NCBI GenBank assembly: GCA_004292985.1
Contig: RDXT01000807.1
Span: 1 to 18,056, forward strand
Reading direction: 5' to 3'
DNA from: Bacteroidota bacterium
Lineage (GTDB): Bacteria > Bacteroidota > Bacteroidia > J057
Length of the DNA: 18,056 nucleotides
Position numbers and translations under genes: made by a program. The notes under the pieces were generated by a model, which did not search any database, was not told where the DNA came from, and worked only from the letters and a program-made list of their open reading frames with translations. How positions within the stretch are numbered: the first letter of the stretch is position 1; the number at the start of each line of letters is the position of its first letter. Shown here in pieces: positions 1 to 6,772 of the stretch.

Positions 1-59
1 AAAAGCCTGCTACCTGGAAAGGCGAAATCAAAACGTCCCGGGATACCCCGTTCGATTCT

Positions 60-100
60 GTATCGCATTCTCCGCATGGGTCTGCATGCGTATGTGATAC
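60..100. repeat. Imperfect inverted repeat (hairpin) just after the Uma2 stop codon
   Basis: An outer arm at 60-68 pairs with 92-100 (8 of 9 pairs plus one G-T). An inner perfect arm, CGCATG at 73-78, pairs with CATGCG at 85-90 around a 6-nt loop. It begins about 5 nt beyond the stop codon of the minus-strand Uma2 gene. No T-run follows on either strand, so it is not a typical intrinsic terminator. It could stabilise a 3' mRNA end or be a remnant of a dispersed palindrome. Nothing else was recognised in 1-104. Confidence 0.45.
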
Positions 101-104
101 GGCG

Positions 105-719
105 CTACTCCACTCCCATCAGCGCTTGGAGGGTTTCCAGATTGACTGCCTCATCAAAAAGGGCATCTACCGGGATGTCGAAACCGGGGATGGCATAACT
201 CTCGATCAGGCCGCCGCGGGGGTGGTATTTGGCGGGAAAATATTCCTGTGCGTGGGTAGGCAGGATATATTGCTCCACCCGCTCTCTGAGGGGGTCTATG
301 ATCCAGTATTCGCGTACTCCGTGGGCGGCATAGTCCTGTTTTTTAGCTCCCCGGTCAATGGCTGCCGTTTTTTTCGACAAAATCTCTACTGCAAAATCCG
401 GCGCAGGGAAAAGGGTCTGGTCTTTTTCAAACAGGTCGGATTTTTCTTTCGAAAAGAAGACCAGGTCTGGCTCGTAGTCATTCCGGGTAAGAGAAATCAT
501 TACTTTTTCAGTGCCGACGACTCCGAGTTTTTTTACGGAGGCAAACACGCTGAGAAGGCGGGACAGCAAATCCGTGATTTTCCAGTGCTGGCGTTTTACG
601 GGTGAGTGGATGATGATTTTCCCGTTGATGAATTCGGCCTTTATATCTGGCGTTACCCATTCGTAAAAATCTTTTCTCCGCTGTGTTTCGTCCGTCAGTG
701 AAGGAGGGAGAATAGACAT
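105..719 (-). CDS. Uma2-family (DUF820) putative restriction-type endonuclease
   Basis: This 204-residue protein has the layout of the Uma2/DUF820 family, a PD-(D/E)xK nuclease fold expanded in Cyanobacteria and some Bacteroidota. Visible elements are an N-terminal AEFINGKI segment with a conserved Glu near residue 29, EPD at 83-85, PDFAVEILSK at 107-116 (D108, E112 and K116 are the likely catalytic cluster), and the helix-strand KKQDYAAHGVREYWIIDP at 126-143. Length is normal for the family and the active-site residues look intact. The ATG at 719 is supported by a perfect TAnnTTTG box about 26 nt upstream. No methyltransferase or partner gene is adjacent. The cellular role of Uma2 proteins is not established, so nuclease activity is an inference from the fold. 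Confidence 0.88.
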   Translation of the reverse strand: MSILPPSLTDETQRRKDFYEWVTPDIKAEFINGKIIIHSPVKRQHWKITDLLSRLLSVFASVKKLGVVGTEKVMISLTRNDYEPDLVFFSKEKSDLFEKDQTLFPAPDFAVEILSKKTAAIDRGAKKQDYAAHGVREYWIIDPLRERVEQYILPTHAQEYFPAKYHPRGGLIESYAIPGFDIPVDALFDEAVNLETLQALMGVE

Positions 720-744
720 GGCCTGGCTTTTTTAGCTATGTACG

Positions 745-752
745 CAAATATA
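745..752 (-). promoter_or_regulatory. Putative Bacteroidota -7 box for the Uma2 gene
   Basis: Read on the minus strand this is TATATTTG, a full match to the TAnnTTTG consensus. The ATG lies about 26 nt downstream, giving a leader of roughly 20 nt. No TTG is seen at the expected -33 spacing, so the call rests on the -7 box and its position. Confidence 0.45.
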
Positions 753-800
753 GCGAAAAAATTTCAACATGGGTTTTCGGGGGTAGGGGAAAATCGCCCC

Positions 801-940
801 GCCGGATTACGCGCAGGCCCCGCGCGAGGGCCGAAATCCGGCGGAGCTGGGGATTGCCGGGGGTTCGGCTATGCTCACCCACCGGCGCTTTCCACCGGAT
901 TACGCGCAAGCCCCCCACAAAAGCCGAAATCCGGCGGAGC
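801..940. repeat. Chain of three hairpins with a duplicated 46-bp palindromic unit
   Basis: Two direct copies of a 46-bp unit lie at 802-847 and 895-940, 93 bp apart, identical at 40 of 46 positions with all differences in the central part. Each copy is itself an inverted repeat: CCGGATT (802-808; 895-901) pairs with AATCCGG (835-841; 928-934), and in copy 1 the arm extends to 11 bp with one mismatch. Between them a third stem pairs 856-864 with 877-886, with one bulged A. The element fills most of the gap between the Uma2 and NTase-HEPN genes. It resembles REP/BIME-type intergenic palindromes; membership in a dispersed family is an inference from one locus. Confidence 0.75.
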
Positions 941-982
941 GGGGGGCAATGCGAAACATATCCTTAATCAAGCGTATGGCAC

Positions 983-1675
983 TCAGGGATACATTCTGGC
1001 TTTTACAAAAGTCAACACATCGTTTGCGTGTTGTATTGCCTGATTTACCTCTTCTGCTTCAGGCTCAAGCTCATCTCCGGGATATCGGAACTGGGTGCTA
1101 AAGCCATTAAGGTATGCAGCCTGATGTTCAAGGGTTTGAAATTCAGGATCATAAGAGGCGCATGTACTCACGAGCAGACTCAGGTCGTGCGTGCGCTGGA
1201 CAGCAGCTCCCTTGAAACTCAGAAAGCCTTTAAGCGCTTTTTCGGCACACTGCTGGGTATGATAGGCTGCAACATCAAGAATTGGTGGGAGGTCTGAAGT
1301 AAGCCTTCGGGCTGCTTCGATGTCATGCTCGGCTTTAAAAAGCCATTTTTCCCATTCTACCATTTGATACAGAATTATCCCCTCGTGTTGAATTTTGTGA
1401 TACAGAGACGAGCGATCCCGGGCAGTAGCTGCAAAACGACTGCTTTGTGTTACGACAATATCCTTGGCCATCTGCATATCGGAAAGTGCCAGATGCCCTG
1501 CCATCGCCGGAGGCCGCGCCAGTTTATAGCTGTCGGGTACGACGACAAGCAGGTCGAGGTCGCTGTTTTGATCCGGCTTTCCCCAGGCATAGGAACCAAA
1601 CAGATACACGCGCACAGGCCGATAGGTGTGTACCAAACGGCGCGTGGCTTGTTGTATCATTTCCTGCGTAATCAC
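983..1675 (-). CDS. Single-chain nucleotidyltransferase (MNT-like) + HEPN domain protein
   Basis: Residues 1-100 form a minimal nucleotidyltransferase domain. G27-S28, ten residues, then D39-L-D41 is the exact GSx10DxD signature, with D72 as a likely third metal ligand. Residues 110-225 match the HEPN domain family that usually accompanies such NTases: YHTQQCAEKALKGFL at 138-152, RTHDL at 161-165 and FRYPGD at 196-201. In MNT/HEPN toxin-antitoxin loci the two domains are separate genes; here they are fused. I do not see a clear Rx4-6H RNase motif in the HEPN part, so ribonuclease activity is doubtful. The first codon is GTG; ATG at 1660 (residue 6) is an alternative start. The gene begins 16 bp after the preceding minus-strand gene, so co-transcription is plausible. 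Molecular target unknown. Confidence 0.85.
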   Translation of the reverse strand: MITQEMIQQATRRLVHTYRPVRVYLFGSYAWGKPDQNSDLDLLVVVPDSYKLARPPAMAGHLALSDMQMAKDIVVTQSSRFAATARDRSSLYHKIQHEGIILYQMVEWEKWLFKAEHDIEAARRLTSDLPPILDVAAYHTQQCAEKALKGFLSFKGAAVQRTHDLSLLVSTCASYDPEFQTLEHQAAYLNGFSTQFRYPGDELEPEAEEVNQAIQHANDVLTFVKARMYP

Positions 1676-1691
1676 ATGGCTAATATACGGA

Positions 1692-2093
1692 TTATTTCGC
1701 CCGCATGCGGTTGTTTTTGGCGTTGTGCTCCACTTCTGCCAGGCCCAGTTCTTCCATCAGAGGAGGGATGTACATGCCGAAGCGGCCCCGGAGGCCTTTT
1801 TTGAGGCCGTACCAGCCACCGAGCGGGTTGCTTTCGGAGCGGCCCCAGGCCTCGACGGTACCTTCTTTGGCAGGTTTCTGCTCGTCGGCAGCGCCGAGTT
1901 CCATCCAGTCGCCGTGGGCTTTGAGCATTTCGTGGAGGTCGCTCAGGCAGCGTGCATCATAGAGCAGCACGGTTTTGCCGACGGTGCAGACGATCACTTC
2001 TTTGCCGTCTTTTTCATCTCTGTACATCTCATAGTCAGAGGTGAGGGGCGGCGTTTTGAGCTGCCAGGGGGATTCTTTCGTACCTTTTTCCAT
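1692..2093 (-). CDS. Conserved small protein of unknown function
   Basis: A 133-residue, probably cytosolic protein with no signal peptide or membrane segment. It starts MEKGTKESPWQLKTPP and has a tryptophan/glycine-rich C-terminal half (GDWMELG, EAWGRSESNPLGGWYG, GRFGMYIPPLMEELGL) that looks like a compact conserved domain. I associate this pattern with a DUF family in Bacteroidota and other bacteria, possibly DUF6855, but that name is from memory and unverified. The start is 8 bp downstream of the SRPBCC gene's stop and the gene ends 16 bp before the NTase-HEPN start, so it sits in the middle of a probable operon. No function is proposed. Confidence 0.8.
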   Translation of the reverse strand: MEKGTKESPWQLKTPPLTSDYEMYRDEKDGKEVIVCTVGKTVLLYDARCLSDLHEMLKAHGDWMELGAADEQKPAKEGTVEAWGRSESNPLGGWYGLKKGLRGRFGMYIPPLMEELGLAEVEHNAKNNRMRAK

Positions 2094-2101
2094 GAGAGGG
2101 G

Positions 2102-2623
2102 TTAGTTTTTGGTGTTTTGAATGGCTTCGGCTTCTTTTTTCAGATCGGCGGCAAACTGCTCAAAAGAGGCATCGAAGGGCGGGATGTATTTGCTGAACAG
2201 GGGAAACATGGGGCTGCCGATTTTTTCGCTCATGCTGAAGGTAAGGCGGCCATTGCCTGCGGGCGTGAGGGTATAGACGCGGGTGCCTTGTCCGTCTCCC
2301 CATGCGAGGCGTTTTTCGGGGGTAAATTCTTTGACCTTCAGCTTAAATACGCGCTTGGGGTCGAGGGTGGACTTCAGTTTAATGGTGTTACCAAGTCCGA
2401 TCTCTCCTTCGATCGAGATGACGGTGGAGTTCCAGCGGGGAAAATCGGCGGCTTGTGTGAGCAGGGTCCATACGATGGCGGCATCGGCCTGGATGTCGAT
2501 GCTGACCGAGGTCTCGCGGCTGAAGGTTTTTTTCACGGTAAGTGCCTTACCGCTCTGCGCGTGGGTGGAAGTGTGGGTTGTCATAAGGATCAGTAGGGTG
2601 TAGAAAAGAGTGGAATAGTTCAT
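2102..2623 (-). CDS. Exported SRPBCC (START-like/polyketide cyclase-type) protein
   Basis: The product is 173 residues from the ATG at 2623. An upstream ATG at 2662 would add 13 hydrophilic residues ahead of the signal peptide and is less likely. Residues 1-23 form a signal peptide (hydrophobic YTLLILM core, then HAQ at the predicted cleavage site). The rest reads as an SRPBCC fold, a beta-grip around a hydrophobic ligand cavity: the helix VWTLLTQAADFPRWNSTV at 51-68 is diagnostic, followed by alternating strands and a long C-terminal helix at about 151-170. Such proteins bind lipids or other hydrophobic ligands; export to the periplasm is less usual for this fold. It lies 48 bp downstream of the ECF sigma gene and 8 bp upstream of the 133-aa gene. 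Ligand unknown. Confidence 0.8.
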   Translation of the reverse strand: MNYSTLFYTLLILMTTHTSTHAQSGKALTVKKTFSRETSVSIDIQADAAIVWTLLTQAADFPRWNSTVISIEGEIGLGNTIKLKSTLDPKRVFKLKVKEFTPEKRLAWGDGQGTRVYTLTPAGNGRLTFSMSEKIGSPMFPLFSKYIPPFDASFEQFAADLKKEAEAIQNTKN

Positions 2624-2671
2624 TTTTGTGTGTTTTGAGTTTTTGACGCGCGGGCCACTCAAAACGATAGG

Positions 2672-3472
2672 CTAATCCTGTTTTTTTTCTAAATAATTTT
2701 CCATCACCTTCCGGTTGTGGGTCAGGTGGTGGAGCTGAAGCTCAGCGGCTCCCGATTCGAAAGGATCAATGCCCTGTACGACTTTCATTCTCAGGTCAAA
2801 GAGGTGCTCTTTGTCTGCCTGCGCGGCTTCGCGGGCCATCGCGATTTTTACGACCTCTTCCTGAAACTTCTGTTTGGGGTTAAAAATGCCGTTCAGTTCT
2901 GAGCACTGGTGGCAGGCCCCTTCTTTATGTATCAGCGCGCAGCGGCCTTCAAATACCTGGATCATCCGGGAGCGGGCGCTGTGCAGGTAATATTTGACCA
3001 TTGCCTCGCTTTGGACGATGATTTCTGCGATTTCCGTTACTTTAAACTCATACACTTCTTTCAGCAGCAGGCAGAGTTGTTGTTCTAAGGGCAAAGACTT
3101 GGCAATGCAGGTAAAGCAGAAAGCGATGTGTTCCGCAATTTCGAAGTTTCCCTGCTCGGAGCTCAGGCGGATGTGCATGGCTTCCTGAAAAAAGACCGGA
3201 TCGGAGAGGGCAGCTTCGCGGCTGAGGTCTGTGACATTTTCGGTCCATCGCTGCCGTGTCCGGAGATTGTCTTTGGCGAGGTTGGAGGCAATGGCAAATA
3301 TCCAGGTTTTCAGTGAGGAGTTGCCCTGAAAGGTGTCGAGGCGGGAGGCTGCTTTGAGATAGGTTTCCTGCACGATGTCGTCTGCATCGTCTCTGCTGGC
3401 GGTCATCCGGAGGATATAGGACCTGAGCTGGCGGCGGCAGGCTTCAAACTCCCGGTCGAGTACTTCCCTCAT
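2672..3472 (-). CDS. ECF-type sigma-70 factor with Cys-rich C-terminal extension
   Basis: The product is 266 residues from the ATG at 3472; an alternative ATG at 3511 adds 13 residues. Region 2 is clear: residues 8-75 contain the DDADDIVQETYLKA segment that contacts core polymerase and the -10 element, then SLKTWIFAIASNLAKDNLR. Region 4 spans about 125-172 (SLPLEQQ..., VTEIAEIIVQSEAMVKYYLHSARSRM), the -35 reader. Unusually, CxxC occurs at C119-C122, and after region 4 come C178 and C187-C190 (GRCALIHKEGACHQC), followed by a charged, mainly helical tail of about 75 residues. Such cysteine clusters could bind zinc or sense redox state; this is inference. No anti-sigma gene is adjacent. The exported SRPBCC gene follows after 48 bp and may be a target or a partner. 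Confidence 0.87.
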   Translation of the reverse strand: MREVLDREFEACRRQLRSYILRMTASRDDADDIVQETYLKAASRLDTFQGNSSLKTWIFAIASNLAKDNLRTRQRWTENVTDLSREAALSDPVFFQEAMHIRLSSEQGNFEIAEHIAFCFTCIAKSLPLEQQLCLLLKEVYEFKVTEIAEIIVQSEAMVKYYLHSARSRMIQVFEGRCALIHKEGACHQCSELNGIFNPKQKFQEEVVKIAMAREAAQADKEHLFDLRMKVVQGIDPFESGAAELQLHHLTHNRKVMENYLEKKQD

Positions 3473-3548
3473 TGTGAGCAGGTTAAGGCTTGTATAAGCA
3501 ATCCCATCCAAGCTTACTCAATCGTACTGTCAAAAGCAAGTCATGAAG

Positions 3549-3556
3549 GAAATATA
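3549..3556 (-). promoter_or_regulatory. Weak -7 box candidate for the sigma factor gene
   Basis: On the minus strand this reads TATATTTC, 7 of 8 matches to TAnnTTTG. It lies in the 267-bp divergent region 3473-3739 between the sigma gene and the hydrolase gene. No -33 TTG is found at standard spacing. The rest of the divergent region holds no recognisable gene. A poor plus-strand candidate near 3690 (CTATATTG) could serve the hydrolase gene. Confidence 0.28.
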
Positions 3557-3739
3557 ACAATGGGGTAATGTGGGGGGCTCCCTGGCGCTGCCGGAGTATA
3601 TGCTTCACGGTGTACATGGTCGCTGTTGGTGGTCAGATTAAAACAGACAATTAAATGTGGATGACAGTAAAAAGTACCCCTTTTCTCTATATTGCCTCTC
3701 CAACACCAGCTCCCTCAAACCCCATATAAAAACCGACCA

Positions 3740-4663
3740 ATGAACAAACTGCCAGGCATACTATGGATCCTGCTACTTTTCCTTTCCTGCCAAAACGCAG
3801 AAAAGAAAAATGCAGAAAATCCCGCAACATCCGAAATTCAGGAGATTATAAAGGAATCGTATGAATTAAGTAAGCCGACCGGAAACGTACAAAAACTCCT
3901 GATCCTGTTTGGCGGTTTTCCGGAAAAAGCGGAAGAGATTAAGCGGGAGTTTACCATACGTGAGATCGCGTCGGAAAATCAGATTGCCGTCCTTTATATG
4001 AACTACAATCAAAAGTTGTGGCTCGAAGAAAGCGAAAAACAACAACTGGCCGAACTGCTGCAAAACATCTGTACAGAACATCAACTGCCTGTACATGAGA
4101 CCTATATCGGCGGATTTTCGAGTGGGGGAAATGTCGCTTTGCTGATAGGTGCCTTTATGGCAGAAAACAAAGGATTCACCTTAGCACCCAGGGGCGTATT
4201 TATCGTGGATTCGCCAATTGACCTGGTGGCACTGTACAGAAGTTCTGAAAAGAATATCGCGCGGAATTTTTCAGAGGTATCCGTTCAGGAAAGCACCTGG
4301 TTACTCGAAACCTTAGGGAAGCAATTCGGAAATCCCGATGATGATCTTTCTGTGTATGAGAAATACGCCATCTACACTTCAAAAACAGGGCATATAGATA
4401 ACCTGAAAGCCTTAAAAAACACCAAAATCCGTCTTTATACCGAGCCGGATACCCTTTGGTGGAAAGAAAACCGAAAAGCGGATTACGACCAGTTGAATGC
4501 CTGTTATATCAAACTGCTTTCAGAAAGCCTGGTACATGCAGGATTTAGCCAGGTGGAATATATCGCAACAGAGAAAAAAGGCTACCGGGCGAACGGAGAC
4601 CGGCATCCACATAGCTGGTCTATCGTTGACAAAAAGGAGCTGATAACATGGATGATGGAATAA
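3740..4663 (+). CDS. Lipoprotein alpha/beta hydrolase
   Basis: From the ATG at 3740 the product is 307 residues. The longer reading from 3692 puts 16 polar residues before the signal peptide and is rejected. Residues 1-17 are a lipoprotein signal with lipobox FLSC (C17), so the protein is membrane-anchored in the envelope. The body is an alpha/beta hydrolase: LLILFGGFP near residues 52-60 could be the oxyanion strand-turn, and G125-F-S127-S-G129 is the nucleophile elbow. Near the C-terminus R-H289-P-H291-SW provides the likely catalytic His; the acid is not obvious (the TEPD segment around residue 235 is one option). The family is broad and substrate cannot be inferred. The gene is flanked by minus-strand genes on both sides and by eye looks more A+T-rich than them, which could indicate separate acquisition. 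Confidence 0.8.
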   Translation: MNKLPGILWILLLFLSCQNAEKKNAENPATSEIQEIIKESYELSKPTGNVQKLLILFGGFPEKAEEIKREFTIREIASENQIAVLYMNYNQKLWLEESEKQQLAELLQNICTEHQLPVHETYIGGFSSGGNVALLIGAFMAENKGFTLAPRGVFIVDSPIDLVALYRSSEKNIARNFSEVSVQESTWLLETLGKQFGNPDDDLSVYEKYAIYTSKTGHIDNLKALKNTKIRLYTEPDTLWWKENRKADYDQLNACYIKLLSESLVHAGFSQVEYIATEKKGYRANGDRHPHSWSIVDKKELITWMME

Positions 4664-4694
4664 GGGGCGATGGGTAACTCCCCCTATTCCCCTC

Positions 4695-5543
4695 TCACCC
4701 CCCACACATCGCCACATCTGCTCTGCCTCCCCTGGGCTGTAGCCGCTGCACAGGGTCCTCCGCCGACAATACCAGCAGCAGCCAGTCGTCCTGCCGCTCG
4801 AGGCGGCCACAGACCTGAACCTGCTCGGCGACATAGGCCAGCACCTGCGGACCTGCGGGCCTTCGGTCCTCATTCAGCAGGATAACATAGCGGGTTTCTC
4901 CGCTTTTTTGTGCCACGCGCAGCAGGGCAGGGATGCCCCCGGAAATACAGCGTACCGCGCAGGAAAGATGCGGCTTGCCGTGGCCGGGCTTCATTACACC
5001 CAGCGCGCATTTGGGATCGAGGATTTCACCCCGCAGGGAAATATCGCCAAGTTCCTCTGTGTCAGGCATATATACGCGGCTATTGTCTTCCAGCCCTGCA
5101 AAAGCGCTTGCACCTTCGCTCAGTTCCAGCGCCGTTTTGCCCTGATAATAGATGAGGGTTCCCCGGAGTTTCAGGGTTTTTCCGGCGAGGGGCTGCCCCA
5201 TCTGAAGCGCCATCTGGTGAAGGGCTGTATCCGCTCCCATTTTACCCGCGCCGACCAGCAACAGGCTGTTATACAGCACCTTACCCTCAGCGTCGGTACC
5301 CGAAACGACCTTTAGCATGGGCACCGGACTCAGCACAAGGATCCCTTCATTCGTGCTGATTTTCCCAAATTCGAAGACAGAGGTTTCAAATCCCCGCTGG
5401 CTCAGCACAAGCAGGGACGCGACCAGCACAGATACGAGCGCAAAGGCAGCGACCGCCATACGAACCGGGCGGGCATAGGCGCCGGGCATACGGGGCTGCC
5501 AGCCGATAAAAAAAGCCCCGCTGTCGCGCATGGGATCATTCAT
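4695..5543 (-). CDS. Membrane-anchored Cys/His-motif protein of the Rieske redox block
   Basis: A 282-residue protein with a short cytosolic N-terminus (FFIGWQP at 11-17), one membrane helix at about 28-48 and a large, probably periplasmic domain. That domain carries a striking motif at 178-204: KC179, then PGHGKPH with H188 and H192, then C195-A-V-R-C199-ISGGIP, plus C245 in a strand (VQVCGRL). Such a Cys/His cluster could bind a metal, haem or a disulfide; this is inference. Two beta-rich stretches (about 120-145 and 235-260) look OB-fold-like. I recall similar proteins beside ferric-reductase/Rieske genes but know no assigned function. Its ATG overlaps the stop codon of the Rieske gene (ATGA), so the two are translationally coupled and probably act together. 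It ends 31 bp from the convergent hydrolase gene. Confidence 0.78.
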   Translation of the reverse strand: MNDPMRDSGAFFIGWQPRMPGAYARPVRMAVAAFALVSVLVASLLVLSQRGFETSVFEFGKISTNEGILVLSPVPMLKVVSGTDAEGKVLYNSLLLVGAGKMGADTALHQMALQMGQPLAGKTLKLRGTLIYYQGKTALELSEGASAFAGLEDNSRVYMPDTEELGDISLRGEILDPKCALGVMKPGHGKPHLSCAVRCISGGIPALLRVAQKSGETRYVILLNEDRRPAGPQVLAYVAEQVQVCGRLERQDDWLLLVLSAEDPVQRLQPRGGRADVAMCGG

Positions 5544-6595
5544 AGCAAAGGGGAATTAGAGGCAGAAATCAATGCAGGAGGACGCTCTGTGCCTTCCGGA
5601 TACGGCCGGGGATGGACATACACCTGGCCTTCCACGATCCGCACATCATAGGTTTCGAGCTTTTCGGTAAAAGGGGGCGGCGATTGTCCGTTGTGCGGCA
5701 GGTACTGGTAGCCATGCCAGGGGCAGGTGATGCAGCCATCTATGATTTTGCCTTCACCCAAAGGACCGTTTTGGTGGCGACATACATTGCTGACAGCCGA
5801 CACCTTGCCTTCATATTTAAAAATGGCAATGTTTTCCTCGCCGATCAGCACCATTTTCGCACAGCTCTCCTGGATATCTTCTACCAGACATACGCTTACA
5901 AATCCCTCATTATCAAGTGTCTGTGGCTGATAAGTCCTGCGCTGCTCCACAAAAGCCGCCGCCAGATGAAAGCCGATGACTACCAGCAATCCTGCCCCGG
6001 GCAGAGCGACCCAGGCGGGAGCAGACTCTAACTGAACGATCCCCAGCATCACGTGCATCGTCAGTAAGGCATAGGCGGCATAGACCATCATGTGCAGCGA
6101 CTTCCACACGCGGGGACTGAGGTTTTTGAGCCAGAAATCGTGGCTGGTCGCGGCCATCACAAAAAGAATAAACAGCGCAAAAAATCCCGGCACCTGAAAG
6201 GGAAAATTGCCGAGAGAGGGATAGTGAAGGTTGGACACGAAAACGGATACCAGCGGATCTACATTACCCAGGGCATGAAACTGCACCACATTAAACGCGC
6301 CATGCACCAGCGAAATCAAAAACATCGTTACCCCCAGGTGGCGGCGGTTGTAGAGCAGGGGCATAAAGTAGGGATTCAGCCGCGTGAGGGGGCCTATGAC
6401 CAGAATCACATGCAGCATCAGGTAGGCAAGGGTGCCTGTAGCCCGAATGATCAGCGTTTCTTCGGTGATTTCGGGGTAAAACAGGAGTTGCAGGGCCGCA
6501 AACAGCAGCAGATACAAGGCCATCAGCCCCAGCATTACCCCGTCATAGATGCGCTTCTGCGGATTCCACAACACGGGCCGGTAGTGTGCGCTCAT
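5540..6595 (-). CDS. Membrane ferric-reductase-like (cytochrome b) + Rieske [2Fe-2S] fusion protein
   Basis: A 351-residue protein. The N-terminal half has about six membrane helices (roughly 19-40, 54-71, 87-105, 135-150, 165-187, 197-217), resembling the ferric-reductase/MsrQ-type haem-b domain. Intramembrane histidines that could ligate haem are H62, H98, H168 and H181. Residues 230-328 form a Rieske domain: C272-R-H274 and C291-P-W-H294 are the four canonical cluster ligands, with G277-P-L-G-E-G and an extra C288. This suggests electron transfer between a membrane haem and a soluble-side [2Fe-2S] cluster. Electron donor, acceptor and substrate are unknown. The gene is coupled at both ends: its ATG overlaps the stop of the 54-aa gene, and its stop overlaps the start of the 282-aa gene. 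Confidence 0.88.
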   Translation of the reverse strand: MSAHYRPVLWNPQKRIYDGVMLGLMALYLLLFAALQLLFYPEITEETLIIRATGTLAYLMLHVILVIGPLTRLNPYFMPLLYNRRHLGVTMFLISLVHGAFNVVQFHALGNVDPLVSVFVSNLHYPSLGNFPFQVPGFFALFILFVMAATSHDFWLKNLSPRVWKSLHMMVYAAYALLTMHVMLGIVQLESAPAWVALPGAGLLVVIGFHLAAAFVEQRRTYQPQTLDNEGFVSVCLVEDIQESCAKMVLIGEENIAIFKYEGKVSAVSNVCRHQNGPLGEGKIIDGCITCPWHGYQYLPHNGQSPPPFTEKLETYDVRIVEGQVYVHPRPYPEGTERPPALISASNSPLL

Positions 6596-6756
6596 GGTTT
6601 TTGCGGGGAATTAAGGTGAAGTGGAGGCAGGCCCGGCAGTTTTTCCTGATACACAGGCTGCGGAATCGCCCTCCACGCAGCCACAAACAGCAGCGGTAGC
6701 AGCAGGGCCAGAACGATCCATATCTGGCGGTGGCGTTTTCTCAAAACAGGGGTCAT
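6592..6756 (-). CDS. 54-residue single-pass membrane protein
   Basis: A short open frame from the ATG at 6756 encodes 54 residues: a basic N-terminus (VLRKRHRQ), one hydrophobic helix at about 12-28 (IWIVLALLLPLLFVAAW) and a proline-rich tail. Its TGA stop shares bases with the ATG of the Rieske fusion gene (ATGA), and its start is 16 bp after the stop of the 62-aa gene. That exact coupling on both sides is the main evidence that it is real, because the frame is too short to judge from composition. By context it is a small subunit or assembly factor of the Rieske/cytochrome-b complex. The positively charged N-terminus predicts an N-in topology. Confidence 0.7.
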   Translation of the reverse strand: MTPVLRKRHRQIWIVLALLLPLLFVAAWRAIPQPVYQEKLPGLPPLHLNSPQKP

Positions 6757-6772
6757 AGGGCGCAGGGGGTGT

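Noticed and set aside
60..100. Intrinsic terminator for the Uma2 gene
   Set aside because: The hairpin lacks a T-tract on the relevant strand and contains mismatches, so it is listed only as an inverted repeat.
736..918. 60-codon minus-strand frame with a repeated GLRVIR segment
   Set aside because: The repetition is caused by the two palindromic 46-bp units lying in the same frame. The peptide shows no signs of a real protein.
802..940. Possible minimal CRISPR array
   Set aside because: There are only two units, the units differ in their centres, and the intervening 47 bp is itself a hairpin. No cas gene is present.
983..2093. Classical two-gene HEPN/MNT toxin-antitoxin locus
   Set aside because: Both domains are in one protein and the adjacent 133-aa protein has neither domain.
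3740..4663. Genomic island or mobile element around the alpha/beta hydrolase
   Set aside because: The gene seems more A+T-rich than its neighbours, but no repeats, integrase or attachment sites flank it.
6092..6619. 175-codon plus-strand open frame
   Set aside because: It opposes the membrane domain of the Rieske fusion and is rich in Gln, His and Lys, as expected from reversed hydrophobic codons.
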